A stretch of 50,487 nt of DNA from contig CALWBA010000085.1 in the NCBI GenBank assembly GCA_944375815.1, positions 1-50,487 of the forward strand, in the 5' to 3' direction. This DNA is from an uncultured Lachnospiraceae bacterium (GTDB taxonomy: Bacteria > Bacillota > Clostridia > Lachnospirales > Lachnospiraceae). The stretch's first letter is position 1. Every line of letters starts with the position of its first letter. The notes below the pieces were generated by a model. That model did not search any database. It saw only the letters and a list, made by a program, of their open reading frames with translations, and was not told the origin of the DNA. Shown one piece after another: positions 25,264-35,393 of the stretch. The translations under genes and the position numbers were made by a program.

Positions 25264-28200
25264 ATGGCGAAAATTTCAAAAAATGCTAAAAAGTTATTAG
25301 CGTTAACACTCGCCGGTGTAATGACAGTAGGTACAGCCGTACCTGGTACTGTTGTGAGCAGTGTGCAGGATGTTAAAGCTGAAGATATGACTGGTGATTT
25401 CGCTGCTCAGTACGCTGAAAGAACCAGTGCCGCTTGGATGAGCAAAGTAAAACAGGTCTTTGACACTCTCTATGTCGGAGCTGACCAGAATATCCTGACC
25501 CAGACCCAGTGGGAGGCAAAACAGTACATCACAGGCGTCGTTCTTGGTGCAGAGATCGGCGATCCGCTTGCTGTTTATACGGCGATTCAGGAGAATTTCG
25601 ATGCAATTCTCGGCGAAGGCCAGTGGGATCTGTTTATGTCAGATCACGTTCTGAAGGTTGATGAATCAACACCGGATCAGGTGGCTGAGCGTGTAGACAA
25701 TCAGGCATGGAACCTTACATTTACTGTATATTATGATGAGACAAAAGACACCTCTTCCGCACAGGAAAAAACTCTGAAGAAAACTCTGGAGTTAAGCGCT
25801 AACGAAGCATATGCCAGCGAGCACGCAAGCGCAGGCGCGGCTACTATTTCCGGCGGAAACGGAATCAACGAGCAGGTGTCCAAAGCTCTGGATATCGTAA
25901 CATCTGCGGATATCGCTGAGAACCTGCAGGCAGTTGAAGACGAGCTTCCGGGCATCGTTTCCATCTCTACTGCCGAGAACCTGGACGCAGCGCTGATCGC
26001 TGACCAGGTAATCCGCGCATACAACCGCGCGCTGAGCGAGGGAACAACTTACGGACTGGATCCGAAGTTCGCTAATTACTTCACAGCATTTATTGATGTT
26101 GATAACATGACAGCAGCTAACTGCTACATCGATGAGGAAGGCTACTGGCATGGAAATCTGGAGATCAGAAATACAAAAGACAGCACAGATATCACAACCT
26201 TACAGCTGTCCTTTAAACTGACTGTATCTTCCGATATATATAAAGAAATGGCAAGTTACCTGGATGAGCACTTAAACGGTGAGACATTATATGTTCCGTT
26301 TGGCGCTGACCTGCGTGACGGCTATGGCAATGGATATGTAGAGGACAGCCTGATGCAGACCGCTAAGGAACTGTTTGAGAAGCACCAGTTCATCGATACG
26401 AACGGAGCTCTGGCAGACCAGCTTCTGCATCTGAGAGGCGGAGCTACTGTCCTGACAAAGATTGATGATCATACAGCTCAGCTGGAGGCAACTCTGGTAA
26501 TTGGTATGACAGATTCCCAGGGAGGCATTGTTGGACCGAGCGAGGAAATCCCGGTAACAATGACCGTATCTGAGGATGTCATTGACAATATCTCCCTGCA
26601 GGATGCAAGCGGCGCTGAAGTAAGCAGCCAGGAGCTTGAGATTGCGCAGGAGGATCTCTCTAACCTGAATATTGCTAACGCAGTGATCACAGGAGCAAAG
26701 CTTGGACAGTATGACAGTCTTCCGTATGAGCTGTTCCAAAACCAGGCAAATGAATACTTTACAATTGATAACGGCGGCTTCAACAAGAACAAATTGGGAA
26801 GCTATGAGTACACAGTAAGCTCCAACGATGACCGCAGCCCGGACAGCGCAGATAAGACTGTGACTGTAAAGGTTGTGAAGACTATCCAGGATCTTCTGGG
26901 CTCTTATACTTCTGTATCCTCCAGCGATACAAACGTTGCTGCCATCGCTGCTGATGGTACAATCACTGCTTACAATGCAGGTGAGGCAACCATTACGGTA
27001 AAAGGCGCAGACTTCTCTGAGAAACAGTACAAGCTGACTGTAAAAGAGGACGGAACCTTTACTCTGAAACAGGTAGTAAATAACGCAGACTCCTATGTAT
27101 CCAACAGCACAGACGTACTGGGCTTTGTATACCATGACGGAGAGAGCGGATACAGCTTTAAGACAACTCATAAAGTAGCTTCCGCAACAGAAGAGTCTGA
27201 CATCGTTGCAGACGTTACCTTTGACGCCGAGGCAAATGCATTCGTAATCAAACCGGTTGCAGAGGGAACTGCAGAAGTTACCATTAAGGGCGGTGACCGC
27301 GGACGCCTTGAAGCTACGATTGATATTACCGTAGACAAATTCGGTGTTGTAACTACAAACGTAGCTACCAACGTAACAGGCTTCAAGCTGGATACCAGCG
27401 CAGAAGCGGCTGTAAACGCAGCAAACTTCTATGAGAATGATTACGTTACCATCGATTCCATCGGTTTTGATGAGAACGACAAACTGATCATCCTGTACGA
27501 AGAGAATGGTCAGACAAAACAGGATACTGTGCCGGCTACAGACCTCAAGGGCGTATACCTGAACACCATCGACAATGCGCGCGATATGGTTATCAACTTC
27601 TTCTACGCAGGCTATGTTGCAAACATGACCGTTCCGGTTATGGGACAGATGTCTATCGGTCTGACAGAGTTAGGATTAGTTCCGACAGAGATTGTAAACT
27701 TTGAAGGAAAGATCCTGGATCAGAACAGAGATAAGATTACCGGACAGTATGCAAGCGTAGAAATCGTTGACGGACAGGTTATTATTAAACGTACCTCCAA
27801 AGACAAAGCTACAGATGCAAACCTTGTAACTGTTGCAGATGAAAAAGGAAACCAGGCATCCTTTACCATTACAGTAAGAGATGACGGAACCAATACATAT
27901 ATGGTGGAGATTACAAGCTATACGCCATATGACCTGACAAAGACAGCGACTTCCTTCACAGCTCCGACAAAGACGAGCTACTATATTGGCGAGAAGCTGG
28001 ATACAGCAGGCGGTTCCATCAATATCAATAACGCCGCAAGCATCGCTCTGGAGCCGTACATGGTAACAGGCTTTGATTCCAGCGTTGCTACACAGAGCCA
28101 GCTGATCTCCGTTTCTTACGGAATGCTTTCAAGAAACAGCCAGGATTATACTTACAGCGTAAGAATCAAAGCTCGTACAGAGACTGTAAACCTGTCTGAT

Positions 28201-29073
28201 CTCGGACTGGAAGCTTCTGAAATTAAGACAGTGAGCAGTGCAGGCGATGATGGCATCACAGCGAAACTTGACGGTGATAAGATCGAAATTGCAGCTACCA
28301 AGATCAATGAGAGCGGAGCAGCTATCATTGAAACAAAATCCGGCGACAAGCTTGCTGTTCGCGTAGATGTAGATGAGAATGGCCAGATCACAACAGATGT
28401 TGTGAAGACATTCGAGGAATCTTCCAAGTCCCTGGACAACACTGAGGATGTATTCGGTATCATCGGAACAACTATCGAGTCCGAAAATCCGGATGTTGCA
28501 ACCGCAGTAATTAAGAATGGCTTTGTAACCATCACATCTCATGCTGAAGGAAGCACTGCGATTAAAGTTGCAAACGGTGAGGACGTAGCAACCATCGATG
28601 TAACGGTTGACGAGTTCGGAAACATCACTACAACTGTACACAAATACAATGAGGACGGTTGGAGAGACCTTGGCGATGGAAACTGGGGCTACATCAGAAA
28701 TGGTGAGCGCGTAGTATCCGACTGGGTAGTTGTAGAAGAAGCTGATCCGTACAACAACAACGAAGTTGGTGAAGTTTGGTATCATTTCGGAGCTGATGGA
28801 CTGATGCAGCGCGGCTGGATCGTTGACGAGACAGGCTGGAAGATCTACCTGTTAGACTCCAACGGCCGTATGATGCACTCTCAGTGGGTAAATGCACCGG
28901 CTCAGGAATCTCTGAACAGACCGGCTGGTATGTACAAGTTAACAGATGACGGAGCTGTACAGATGAACGGCTGGGCAAAATCTGTTGACAACGAAAACAT
29001 TGAGTGGTTCTGCAACGCCGGAAACGGATTATTCGAAGTAAATAATCCTGCATCCTGGAGAGTTGTAGGCTAA
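25264..29073 (+). CDS. Expressed Ig-like surface protein with wall-binding module
   Basis: 1269 residues. Signal peptide MAKISKNAKKLLALTLAGVM... with likely cleavage after VKA (residue 40). The mature part has several Ig-like segments, for example GTAEVTIKGGDRGRLEATI near 670 and a Big_3-like PTKTSYYIGEKLD near 905. The last 138 residues (1132-1269) are Trp/Tyr/Gly-rich repeats resembling choline/glucan-binding modules (VVSDW, EVWYHFGADGLMQRGW, GWKIYLLDSNG). AAGGAGG at 25248-25254 gives strong initiation. Of the three related genes only this one has promoter, SD and full signal peptide. It is the proposed expression site of the switch. Confidence 0.9.
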   Translation: MAKISKNAKKLLALTLAGVMTVGTAVPGTVVSSVQDVKAEDMTGDFAAQYAERTSAAWMSKVKQVFDTLYVGADQNILTQTQWEAKQYITGVVLGAEIGDPLAVYTAIQENFDAILGEGQWDLFMSDHVLKVDESTPDQVAERVDNQAWNLTFTVYYDETKDTSSAQEKTLKKTLELSANEAYASEHASAGAATISGGNGINEQVSKALDIVTSADIAENLQAVEDELPGIVSISTAENLDAALIADQVIRAYNRALSEGTTYGLDPKFANYFTAFIDVDNMTAANCYIDEEGYWHGNLEIRNTKDSTDITTLQLSFKLTVSSDIYKEMASYLDEHLNGETLYVPFGADLRDGYGNGYVEDSLMQTAKELFEKHQFIDTNGALADQLLHLRGGATVLTKIDDHTAQLEATLVIGMTDSQGGIVGPSEEIPVTMTVSEDVIDNISLQDASGAEVSSQELEIAQEDLSNLNIANAVITGAKLGQYDSLPYELFQNQANEYFTIDNGGFNKNKLGSYEYTVSSNDDRSPDSADKTVTVKVVKTIQDLLGSYTSVSSSDTNVAAIAADGTITAYNAGEATITVKGADFSEKQYKLTVKEDGTFTLKQVVNNADSYVSNSTDVLGFVYHDGESGYSFKTTHKVASATEESDIVADVTFDAEANAFVIKPVAEGTAEVTIKGGDRGRLEATIDITVDKFGVVTTNVATNVTGFKLDTSAEAAVNAANFYENDYVTIDSIGFDENDKLIILYEENGQTKQDTVPATDLKGVYLNTIDNARDMVINFFYAGYVANMTVPVMGQMSIGLTELGLVPTEIVNFEGKILDQNRDKITGQYASVEIVDGQVIIKRTSKDKATDANLVTVADEKGNQASFTITVRDDGTNTYMVEITSYTPYDLTKTATSFTAPTKTSYYIGEKLDTAGGSININNAASIALEPYMVTGFDSSVATQSQLISVSYGMLSRNSQDYTYSVRIKARTETVNLSDLGLEASEIKTVSSAGDDGITAKLDGDKIEIAATKINESGAAIIETKSGDKLAVRVDVDENGQITTDVVKTFEESSKSLDNTEDVFGIIGTTIESENPDVATAVIKNGFVTITSHAEGSTAIKVANGEDVATIDVTVDEFGNITTTVHKYNEDGWRDLGDGNWGYIRNGERVVSDWVVVEEADPYNNNEVGEVWYHFGADGLMQRGWIVDETGWKIYLLDSNGRMMHSQWVNAPAQESLNRPAGMYKLTDDGAVQMNGWAKSVDNENIEWFCNAGNGLFEVNNPASWRVVG
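25330..25351 (+). other. Proposed recombination site, expression copy
   Basis: 22 bp inside the signal-peptide coding region, core GGTACAGCCGTACC. It matches the silent-cassette sites in 21 of 22 positions (one C for T in the core) and lies in inverted orientation to both. The reading frame is the same in all three copies. Confidence 0.65.
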
Positions 29074-29131
29074 TTATAAAGCAAGACAGGCAAAAAACAG
29101 ACAATTAGTACTTAATTCCGAGACATAATCC

Positions 29132-29163
29132 GCCTGCTTTCCTGCACAGCAGGGAAAGCAGGC
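29132..29163 (+). terminator. Hairpin after the expressed surface gene
   Basis: GC-rich stem (29132-29145/29149-29163, one bulge), 59 nt after the stop. A similar hairpin follows silent cassette 2 at a similar distance. Confidence 0.6.
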
Positions 29164-29210
29164 TCCCCTCAAAGGGAAAAGGATCGGGATTCCTGCAGTA
29201 AAGAATAGGC

Positions 29211-29270
29211 GTACAAGGATACTTAAACGGAAGGGAATTCTGCTGTTAAAGTATCTTTGTACGTTTTTTT
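29211..29270 (+). terminator. Strong terminator before the repeat protein gene
   Basis: 14-bp stem (29211-29224/29249-29262, one G-U pair) followed by G and seven T. Confidence 0.9.
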
Positions 29271-29283
29271 AACTATTAATTGG

Positions 29284-29312
29284 TTAATAATTCCATAAAT
29301 GAAAAATATAAT
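29284..29312 (+). promoter_or_regulatory. Promoter of the repeat surface protein
   Basis: TTAATA, 17-nt spacer, perfect TATAAT. This gene therefore does not depend on the upstream expression site. Confidence 0.6.
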
Positions 29313-29333
29313 ATAAAATGGGGGAAATGGTAA

Positions 29334-31403
29334 ATGAATACGAAAAAGATAATGAAAGTATGCCTGGCAAGCGCATTAGCGATATCTATGGTATCAACGA
29401 ATGTGGCTCCTGTGGTTGCTGCAGATACGGTTGCTTCGGCAACAGATAAAGAAGCAACAAAAATAATTGGTGTTAACTACGAATACACAGATGAAAATGG
29501 TGAAAAAGTTTATAGCGTAGGCAGCGTAGAAGTTCCGGCTGATGCTAGCAATGTAAATACCAGTCTTCTTAAAGATATTCCTGAAGGATATGAGACTGTT
29601 ATAAAAGGTGATATTGCAATTGGCGGTGGAGATGCTGAGTATCCGGACGGTTGGATTTTTGTTGAACTTCAGAAAAAGGCAACAAAAACTATCGGTGTTA
29701 ACTACGAATACACAGATGAGAATGGTGAAACAGTTCATAAGGAAGGCAGCGTAGAAGTTCCGGCTGATGCTAGCAATGTAAATACCAGTCTTCTTAAAGA
29801 TATTCCTGAAGGATATGAGACTGTTATAAAAGGTGATATTGCAATTGGCGGTGGAGATACTGAGTATCCGGACGGTTGGATTTTTGTCGAGCTTCAGAAA
29901 AAAACTACAAAAACGATTGGCGTTAACTATCAATACACAGATGAGAATGGTGAAACAGTTTATAAGGAAGGCAGCGTAGAGGTTCCGGCTGACGCTAGTA
30001 ATGTAAATACCAGCCTTCTTAAAGATATTCCGGAGGGATATGAAACTGTTATAAAAGGTGATATTGCAATTGCTGGAGGAGATGCTAAGTATCCGGACGG
30101 TTGGATTTTTGTTGAATTGAAAGCAACTACCAAACAAATTGGCATAAATTATTACTGTCCGGAAGAGGAGCGTCAGATTGCTGAAGAGTTTATTACTGTT
30201 GAAGCAGATGCAGTAAACGTAAATACCAGTATGTTCATGGCTATTCCTGATGGCTATGAGCTAGTATGGAGTGGTGACTTACAGATTAATGATGGATGGG
30301 TGTATGCTGAAGTCCGTAGAAGCTCTAAAGAGAACGGAACCGCTATTGACGTTGTTTTTAAGGACGGAGATGATGTCGTAGGCGAAGGCACTTATGTCGT
30401 AGATGAAGATAATGATAACATCTTTAACTTCTCTGAGTTAGAAAAATATATCCCAGACGGTTATGAATTAAATGAGTTTGGTGATCAATTTGTTAATTGG
30501 GAATCACCTTTAGAGGTAAGTGTTAAGAAGATTCATAAAGAGTCTCGGATTCACGTACAGTTCACCTATAACGGTAATGTTATGAGAGATATCTGCTGGT
30601 GGGTAGATCCAGATGGCGATGGTATCTTTAATTACAGTGAATTGAAAAAAATAGTTCCTCATGGATATAAAATGCAGCTTGGTGGGGATGTGTTTGTAGA
30701 TACGAACACAACATATGTAATTCCGCTTGAAAAGATAAAAAAAGAATCTGACATCTATGTAGCTTTCATGTATAAAGGGAAAATACTGGAAACTGGAAGA
30801 TACGCTGTAGATCCGGACGGTGATGGAATCTTTAACTGGTCTGAGCTCAGCAAATATGTGCCGGACGGCTATAAGATGCTTAGATGGGGTAATGAATCTG
30901 TAGACGCAGGTCCGTTCGTAGTGCAGCTTGCAAAGAATAATAACTACGTTCCGGGTACTCCGGGTATTGATGGAAAAAAGAACGGCTGGTACAAAGTTGG
31001 AGATTCTGACTGGAGCTACTATATTGACAACAAGAAAGTAGTTTCCGACTGGATTTCAGTTGAGGAAGCTGATCCTTACAACAATAACAAAGTAGGCAAA
31101 GTATGGTATCACATGAACGCTGAGGGTCTTATGGACAGAGGCTGGATCATTGATGAAAGCGGCTGGAAAGTATATCTCCTGGACTCTAATGGACGTATGA
31201 TGCATTCTCAGTGGGTAAATGCACCTGCATCTGAGGAGCTGAACAGACCTGCCGGCCTTTACAAGCTCACAGACGATGGAGCTGTTCAGATGAATGGTTG
31301 GGCAGAGTCCGTGACACCGGGTATTTACTGGTTCTGCAACGCAGGTACCGGACTTTTCGAAGTAGACAATCCGGCTTCCTGGGGTTCTGAAAAGCTTTTC
31401 TAA
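29334..31403 (+). CDS. Repeat-rich surface protein with EF-hand-like loops and wall module
   Basis: 689 residues. Signal peptide (cleavage near VVAA, residue 30). Three nearly identical 75-residue repeats (41-115, 116-190, 191-264) beginning TKxIGVNYEYTDENG, then a diverged fourth copy. Three repeats of about 70 residues each carry an acidic loop: DEDNDNIFNFSELE, DPDGDGIFNYSELK and DPDGDGIFNWSELS, resembling EF-hand/dockerin calcium loops. The C-terminal 140 residues are the same wall-binding module as in the neighbouring proteins. Own promoter, SD gggggaaa and complete signal peptide: not a silent cassette. Function unknown. Confidence 0.88.
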   Translation: MNTKKIMKVCLASALAISMVSTNVAPVVAADTVASATDKEATKIIGVNYEYTDENGEKVYSVGSVEVPADASNVNTSLLKDIPEGYETVIKGDIAIGGGDAEYPDGWIFVELQKKATKTIGVNYEYTDENGETVHKEGSVEVPADASNVNTSLLKDIPEGYETVIKGDIAIGGGDTEYPDGWIFVELQKKTTKTIGVNYQYTDENGETVYKEGSVEVPADASNVNTSLLKDIPEGYETVIKGDIAIAGGDAKYPDGWIFVELKATTKQIGINYYCPEEERQIAEEFITVEADAVNVNTSMFMAIPDGYELVWSGDLQINDGWVYAEVRRSSKENGTAIDVVFKDGDDVVGEGTYVVDEDNDNIFNFSELEKYIPDGYELNEFGDQFVNWESPLEVSVKKIHKESRIHVQFTYNGNVMRDICWWVDPDGDGIFNYSELKKIVPHGYKMQLGGDVFVDTNTTYVIPLEKIKKESDIYVAFMYKGKILETGRYAVDPDGDGIFNWSELSKYVPDGYKMLRWGNESVDAGPFVVQLAKNNNYVPGTPGIDGKKNGWYKVGDSDWSYYIDNKKVVSDWISVEEADPYNNNKVGKVWYHMNAEGLMDRGWIIDESGWKVYLLDSNGRMMHSQWVNAPASEELNRPAGLYKLTDDGAVQMNGWAESVTPGIYWFCNAGTGLFEVDNPASWGSEKLF
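29454..30125 (+). repeat. Three tandem 225-bp coding repeats
   Basis: Units 29454-29678, 29679-29903 and 29904-30125. Units 1 and 2 share identical DNA runs over 100 bp, showing recent duplication. Copy number may vary between strains. Confidence 0.9.
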
Positions 31404-31433
31404 AAAACATGATAGTTAGTTAGAACTTGAACT

Positions 31434-31463
31434 GGGAAAAGGATTCTTCGGAGTCCTTTTTCC
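31434..31463 (+). terminator. Terminator with UUCG loop
   Basis: GGAAAAGGATTC (31435-31446), TTCG loop, GAGTCCTTTTTCC (31451-31463). Confidence 0.8.
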
Positions 31464-31500
31464 GGTTACATAATAAGATGTCAAGAAAGGGGTAAGTAAT

Positions 31501-34500
31501 ATGAAAAGAAAGTACGCTGCATTGGCAATCGCTTTATCAGCCAGCATGGCCATCTCTCCTGCTGCATCTGTATCTGCCGCTTCGTATGCAACTGGTACCG
31601 CACCGAAGCTGGTATCAGAAAATGGAGTAACAGATTCAGTTGCTCCGGTAGCTCAGTTTAATATCGACGGAACTCTGACAGACATTGTTAATGAGGGTCA
31701 TTATAATGTACTTCCAAGTCTGAAGTTCCATGACAATGTTGCGCTGAAATCTTATATGCTTAACGAACATCCAGGCCCAACAAATATTAACGGCAATCAA
31801 TGGGGAGACGGCAACCTGCAGAACATTCAGAAATATCTGAACATAGGTGACGGGGAAAAAGGTAAGAATACATTAGATGTGTCTGACCAGGCAGGAAATA
31901 CGGCAAAGTATACCTTCTATCTGGATCAGACGTATCCTACATTTGAGATTGATATTACACCTGGCAACAACGTAATGTCCGCATATAAAACTGTAACTCT
32001 GACTGCCAGCGAGGTAATTCAAAGTCCTGGAGATGGATGGACTTCAGAAGACGGGATAGTTTGGAAGAGAACCTTTACAGAAAATTTTAAAGATAAAAAT
32101 TTCCAAGTTCTGGATCTTGCAGGCAATTCTTCGAAAGAAGGTTACTTCTTTGAGGTCAAACGAATAGAATCACGCGCTCCTGAAGCAACTGAGGTTTCTT
32201 ACTCAAATGATGGTGCATGGACAAATCAGGATGTAACCGTTACACTGAAAACAAATATTGAGTGTGAGACTCCGGAAGGCTGGAAACGGGTCGACGGCAG
32301 TAAGAAGGAATTTACAAAAGTATATAAAGAAAATGCAACCGAAGAAGTTCAGCTCATCTCCACTGCAGGAGTTCCAGCAGAAAAACCTGTCACAGTTGCT
32401 GTAGATAAGATCGATAAGGATGCACCGACAGGTACGATCAGTTACAGCCCGTCCAACGATAAGATGAGTATAGAAAAGACAGTAACTCTGACTGCGGATG
32501 AGCCTGTGACACCAATCGATGACGGTTGGACAGAAGTGGAAGGTTCTGACGGAAAGGAATGGACAAAATTATACAAAAAAGCCCAGAAAGATACTGTAAC
32601 CTTTACGGACCGTGCCGGAAACACATCTCCACTTTCGTACGAGGTTAAAAGAATTGAATCTGAAGAATTAACCGCAGATGTCTTATATTCCAATAATGGC
32701 GAGGCCACAACCCAGGATGTCACTGTAACTATTAAGACAAATCTGGAGTGCAGCATTCCGCAGGGATGGGAAACGGTTCCGGGAAGTACAAAAAGAAATG
32801 AATTCCAGAAGACCTTCTCAGAAAACACAGCAGAAACAGTAACGCTTACAAGTCTTGGAGGACAGACTATCAATACAGAAATCCAGGTTACAGGTATTGA
32901 CAGAGAAGCACCAAATGTAACTGTAGATGTGGAAAAAGAAGATGAGATGACGTTCTGTAAGACCGTTACATTGACCGGAAACGAACCGTTTAAAGTTGTA
33001 AAGGGTGAGATGAACAGTTTGACGTTTTCTCCCCAAAATGACGATGATGGTGACGGCTATGCAACAATTTGGACTGCTGTGGCAGTACGAAATGTAGTTT
33101 ATGAAGGTTACACGGTAGAGGATAAACTTGGAAATTCCGGGCTGGTTGCCGTACTTGTAACAAAAGTAGACAGCACGAAGCCTGTGCCGACCATTAATTA
33201 TACGGTTACAGAACCGACCGCCAACGATGTTCCGGTAGAGATGGTATGGAATACATATCCTTCAAAAGAGGTTGAGGACAAACTTCTTGCGGACGGATGG
33301 AGAAAAACACATGAAATTCCGGCAACATTTGTAAGAATCTTCCAGCAGAATGAGAAGCTGGAGTATACCAAAATCAAGAGCCATACAGGAATTCCGGGAG
33401 ATGACTTTGTTGTAGAAGTTACAAATATCGACAGAGAGGGCCCCCAGGTATCAGTGGACGTGGAAAATCCGGATGAGCCGACTCCTACAAAAATCGTGAC
33501 TTTAAGCGGCGATGAACCGTTTAAAATCACATCCGATACATCAGATAAATTATATTTTACAGCTCAAAATGATGATGATAATGACGGCTATGCAACAATA
33601 TGGTCAGCATCTGCAGGCAGCTCTATCTGCGAGAGCTACGATGTAGAAGACAAGTTAGGAAACAAATCCACCGTTGGTATAAATGTTACAAATGTCGACA
33701 GCACAGTACCGGCGCCAGAACTTAGATACGTTTATACAGAACCAACGTTTAACGATGTTCCGGTAGAAATGAAATGGAATGTAGCACCATCTCAGGAGGT
33801 GATTGACCGTCTCCTGGCAGATGGCTGGAAGAAAACCTATGATAATCCGGCTACCTTTGTAAAAATCTTTACAGAAAATGAGACGGTGGTCTATGATTCC
33901 ATTAAAAGCTATACAGGTGTTCCCGGAAAACCTGTTACCATCTCTGTAACAAATATTCAGAAAGAAATCACTGTAAATTTCTACGATGAAGAAAACAACA
34001 GACAGGCTGGTGAGGTAACTGTTACCGTTCCAAAGGATAAGGGAAAGGAAACTGTAGAGGTTGCACTGGTATTGGATAAGCTTCCGCAGGATTATGTATA
34101 CGCAGGTACTGACACAGAATTCGCAGTACGTGACGGCTATGTCTATGTACCTGTAAAACTGGCAAAAGAAACAAAAGAGATTAGTATCAATTACTGGGAT
34201 AATGTTCTGAATGAGCAGGCATGCACGGGTACAATGAATGTTCCATACTATGCCGAAACGGTAAATGCTTCTGATATTCCGCTTCCGGAGGGCTATGAGT
34301 TTATCGGCAATACAGAGACACCAGTCACAATTAATGACGGATGGATCTGGGCAGATGTTAAGAAATCCGATATAACCGTAGGAGTTAATTACTGGGATAT
34401 CGAGAATAATACACAGGTAACGGAAGATACCATTACTGTTTCCGGATATGATACCGCGGTAAATACAAGCAAATTACAGATACCGGAAGGCTATGAGCTT

Positions 34501-35076
34501 GTAAGCACAGGCGACATTGCAATTAATGGCGGTTGGCTGTGGGTAGAGCTGAAACCAGTAGAGAAACCGCAGGAAACAAAAGATGCCGTTGTTAAAATTC
34601 ATTTTGTAGATGCATTTGGCAATCCGATTGATGGCATTGAACCTATTGAGCTTACGAAAAACGGAGTTGCAGGCGAATATGCACATTTCCAGTATGGAAC
34701 GGATTGGGTACTTCCGGAAGGATATACCTTTGCTTCATACAACGATGAAAGTATCGCCAAGCAGGATCTCACCATAAAATACGGAGAGACTTTAGATACT
34801 CTGGAAATAGGAATTGTGCAGGCTGAAAAAGCAGTTCTCAAAATCACATTAACCGATGAATTTGAGACGGTTATAGATGAAATAGAACTGACCAAGACCG
34901 GAGAAAAAGGAGAATGGGCATCTTTTATTTATGGTCAGGACTGGTCAATTCCGGAAGGCTATGAATTTGCTACCAAGAATGATGAAATAATTGCTAATCA
35001 AAATGTACTGGTTAAATACGGCGAAGTCCTCGATACATTTACCGTTGCAATTGTTCCTGTATCAAATGCTCAGTAA
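31501..35076 (+). CDS. Large secreted Ig-like repeat protein without wall module
   Basis: 1191 residues. Signal peptide MKRKYAALAIALSASMAISPAASVSA. Many Ig-like repeats of 70-120 residues follow, marked by ...KTVTLTASE / ...DEPxTP and TNIDREGPQVSVDVE-type joints. Three segments near 820-1020 carry the INYWD...GYE...NGWxWVEL pattern also seen in the neighbour at 29334. Two final repeats read AVVKIHFVDAFGNPIDG and AVLKITLTDEFETVIDE. No LPxTG, SLH or choline-binding-like tail. It ends SNAQ, so it is secreted or held by another surface protein. No clear promoter; possibly read through from upstream. Confidence 0.85.
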   Translation: MKRKYAALAIALSASMAISPAASVSAASYATGTAPKLVSENGVTDSVAPVAQFNIDGTLTDIVNEGHYNVLPSLKFHDNVALKSYMLNEHPGPTNINGNQWGDGNLQNIQKYLNIGDGEKGKNTLDVSDQAGNTAKYTFYLDQTYPTFEIDITPGNNVMSAYKTVTLTASEVIQSPGDGWTSEDGIVWKRTFTENFKDKNFQVLDLAGNSSKEGYFFEVKRIESRAPEATEVSYSNDGAWTNQDVTVTLKTNIECETPEGWKRVDGSKKEFTKVYKENATEEVQLISTAGVPAEKPVTVAVDKIDKDAPTGTISYSPSNDKMSIEKTVTLTADEPVTPIDDGWTEVEGSDGKEWTKLYKKAQKDTVTFTDRAGNTSPLSYEVKRIESEELTADVLYSNNGEATTQDVTVTIKTNLECSIPQGWETVPGSTKRNEFQKTFSENTAETVTLTSLGGQTINTEIQVTGIDREAPNVTVDVEKEDEMTFCKTVTLTGNEPFKVVKGEMNSLTFSPQNDDDGDGYATIWTAVAVRNVVYEGYTVEDKLGNSGLVAVLVTKVDSTKPVPTINYTVTEPTANDVPVEMVWNTYPSKEVEDKLLADGWRKTHEIPATFVRIFQQNEKLEYTKIKSHTGIPGDDFVVEVTNIDREGPQVSVDVENPDEPTPTKIVTLSGDEPFKITSDTSDKLYFTAQNDDDNDGYATIWSASAGSSICESYDVEDKLGNKSTVGINVTNVDSTVPAPELRYVYTEPTFNDVPVEMKWNVAPSQEVIDRLLADGWKKTYDNPATFVKIFTENETVVYDSIKSYTGVPGKPVTISVTNIQKEITVNFYDEENNRQAGEVTVTVPKDKGKETVEVALVLDKLPQDYVYAGTDTEFAVRDGYVYVPVKLAKETKEISINYWDNVLNEQACTGTMNVPYYAETVNASDIPLPEGYEFIGNTETPVTINDGWIWADVKKSDITVGVNYWDIENNTQVTEDTITVSGYDTAVNTSKLQIPEGYELVSTGDIAINGGWLWVELKPVEKPQETKDAVVKIHFVDAFGNPIDGIEPIELTKNGVAGEYAHFQYGTDWVLPEGYTFASYNDESIAKQDLTIKYGETLDTLEIGIVQAEKAVLKITLTDEFETVIDEIELTKTGEKGEWASFIYGQDWSIPEGYEFATKNDEIIANQNVLVKYGEVLDTFTVAIVPVSNAQ

Positions 35077-35393
35077 GAGCAGTATAACTTTCATTTATGG
35101 CAAAAAATGCAGGCAGGCTTTACGCCTGCCTGTTATAATTTTGTATAATTTTATTAGCCTGTGTCAACCTTCTGCAATATGCAAAAGGAAAAATTTTTCT
35201 TAAAATGTGTAATAAAAAATCGCGTTACGGTAAAACCTATTCATAGACGATATGAGAAATCTCCTACAATTCAATTGAATCATAGGAGATCCTCTATATG
35301 AATATTAACAGAGAAAATGCTGTACTATTTCCGAAAAGCTTTTATGCTTTTCAAAGCATTACTGTTTAAAACACTTTTCCGTCAGATATTTAC
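35077..35393. other. Convergent intergenic region
   Basis: No gene. A terminator hairpin lies at 35110-35132 and a long hairpin at 35259-35290 (8-bp stem around a palindromic ATTCAATTGAAT loop) that can serve the minus-strand cassette. The rest is AT-rich. Confidence 0.6.
35110..35132 (+). terminator. Terminator of the 31501 gene
   Basis: Perfect 9-bp stem CAGGCAGGC/GCCTGCCTG, 5-nt loop, AT-rich tail. Confidence 0.75.

Noticed and set aside
29454..30125. Tandem repeats as a CRISPR array
   Set aside because: Units are 225 bp, in frame, contiguous and coding, without spacers.
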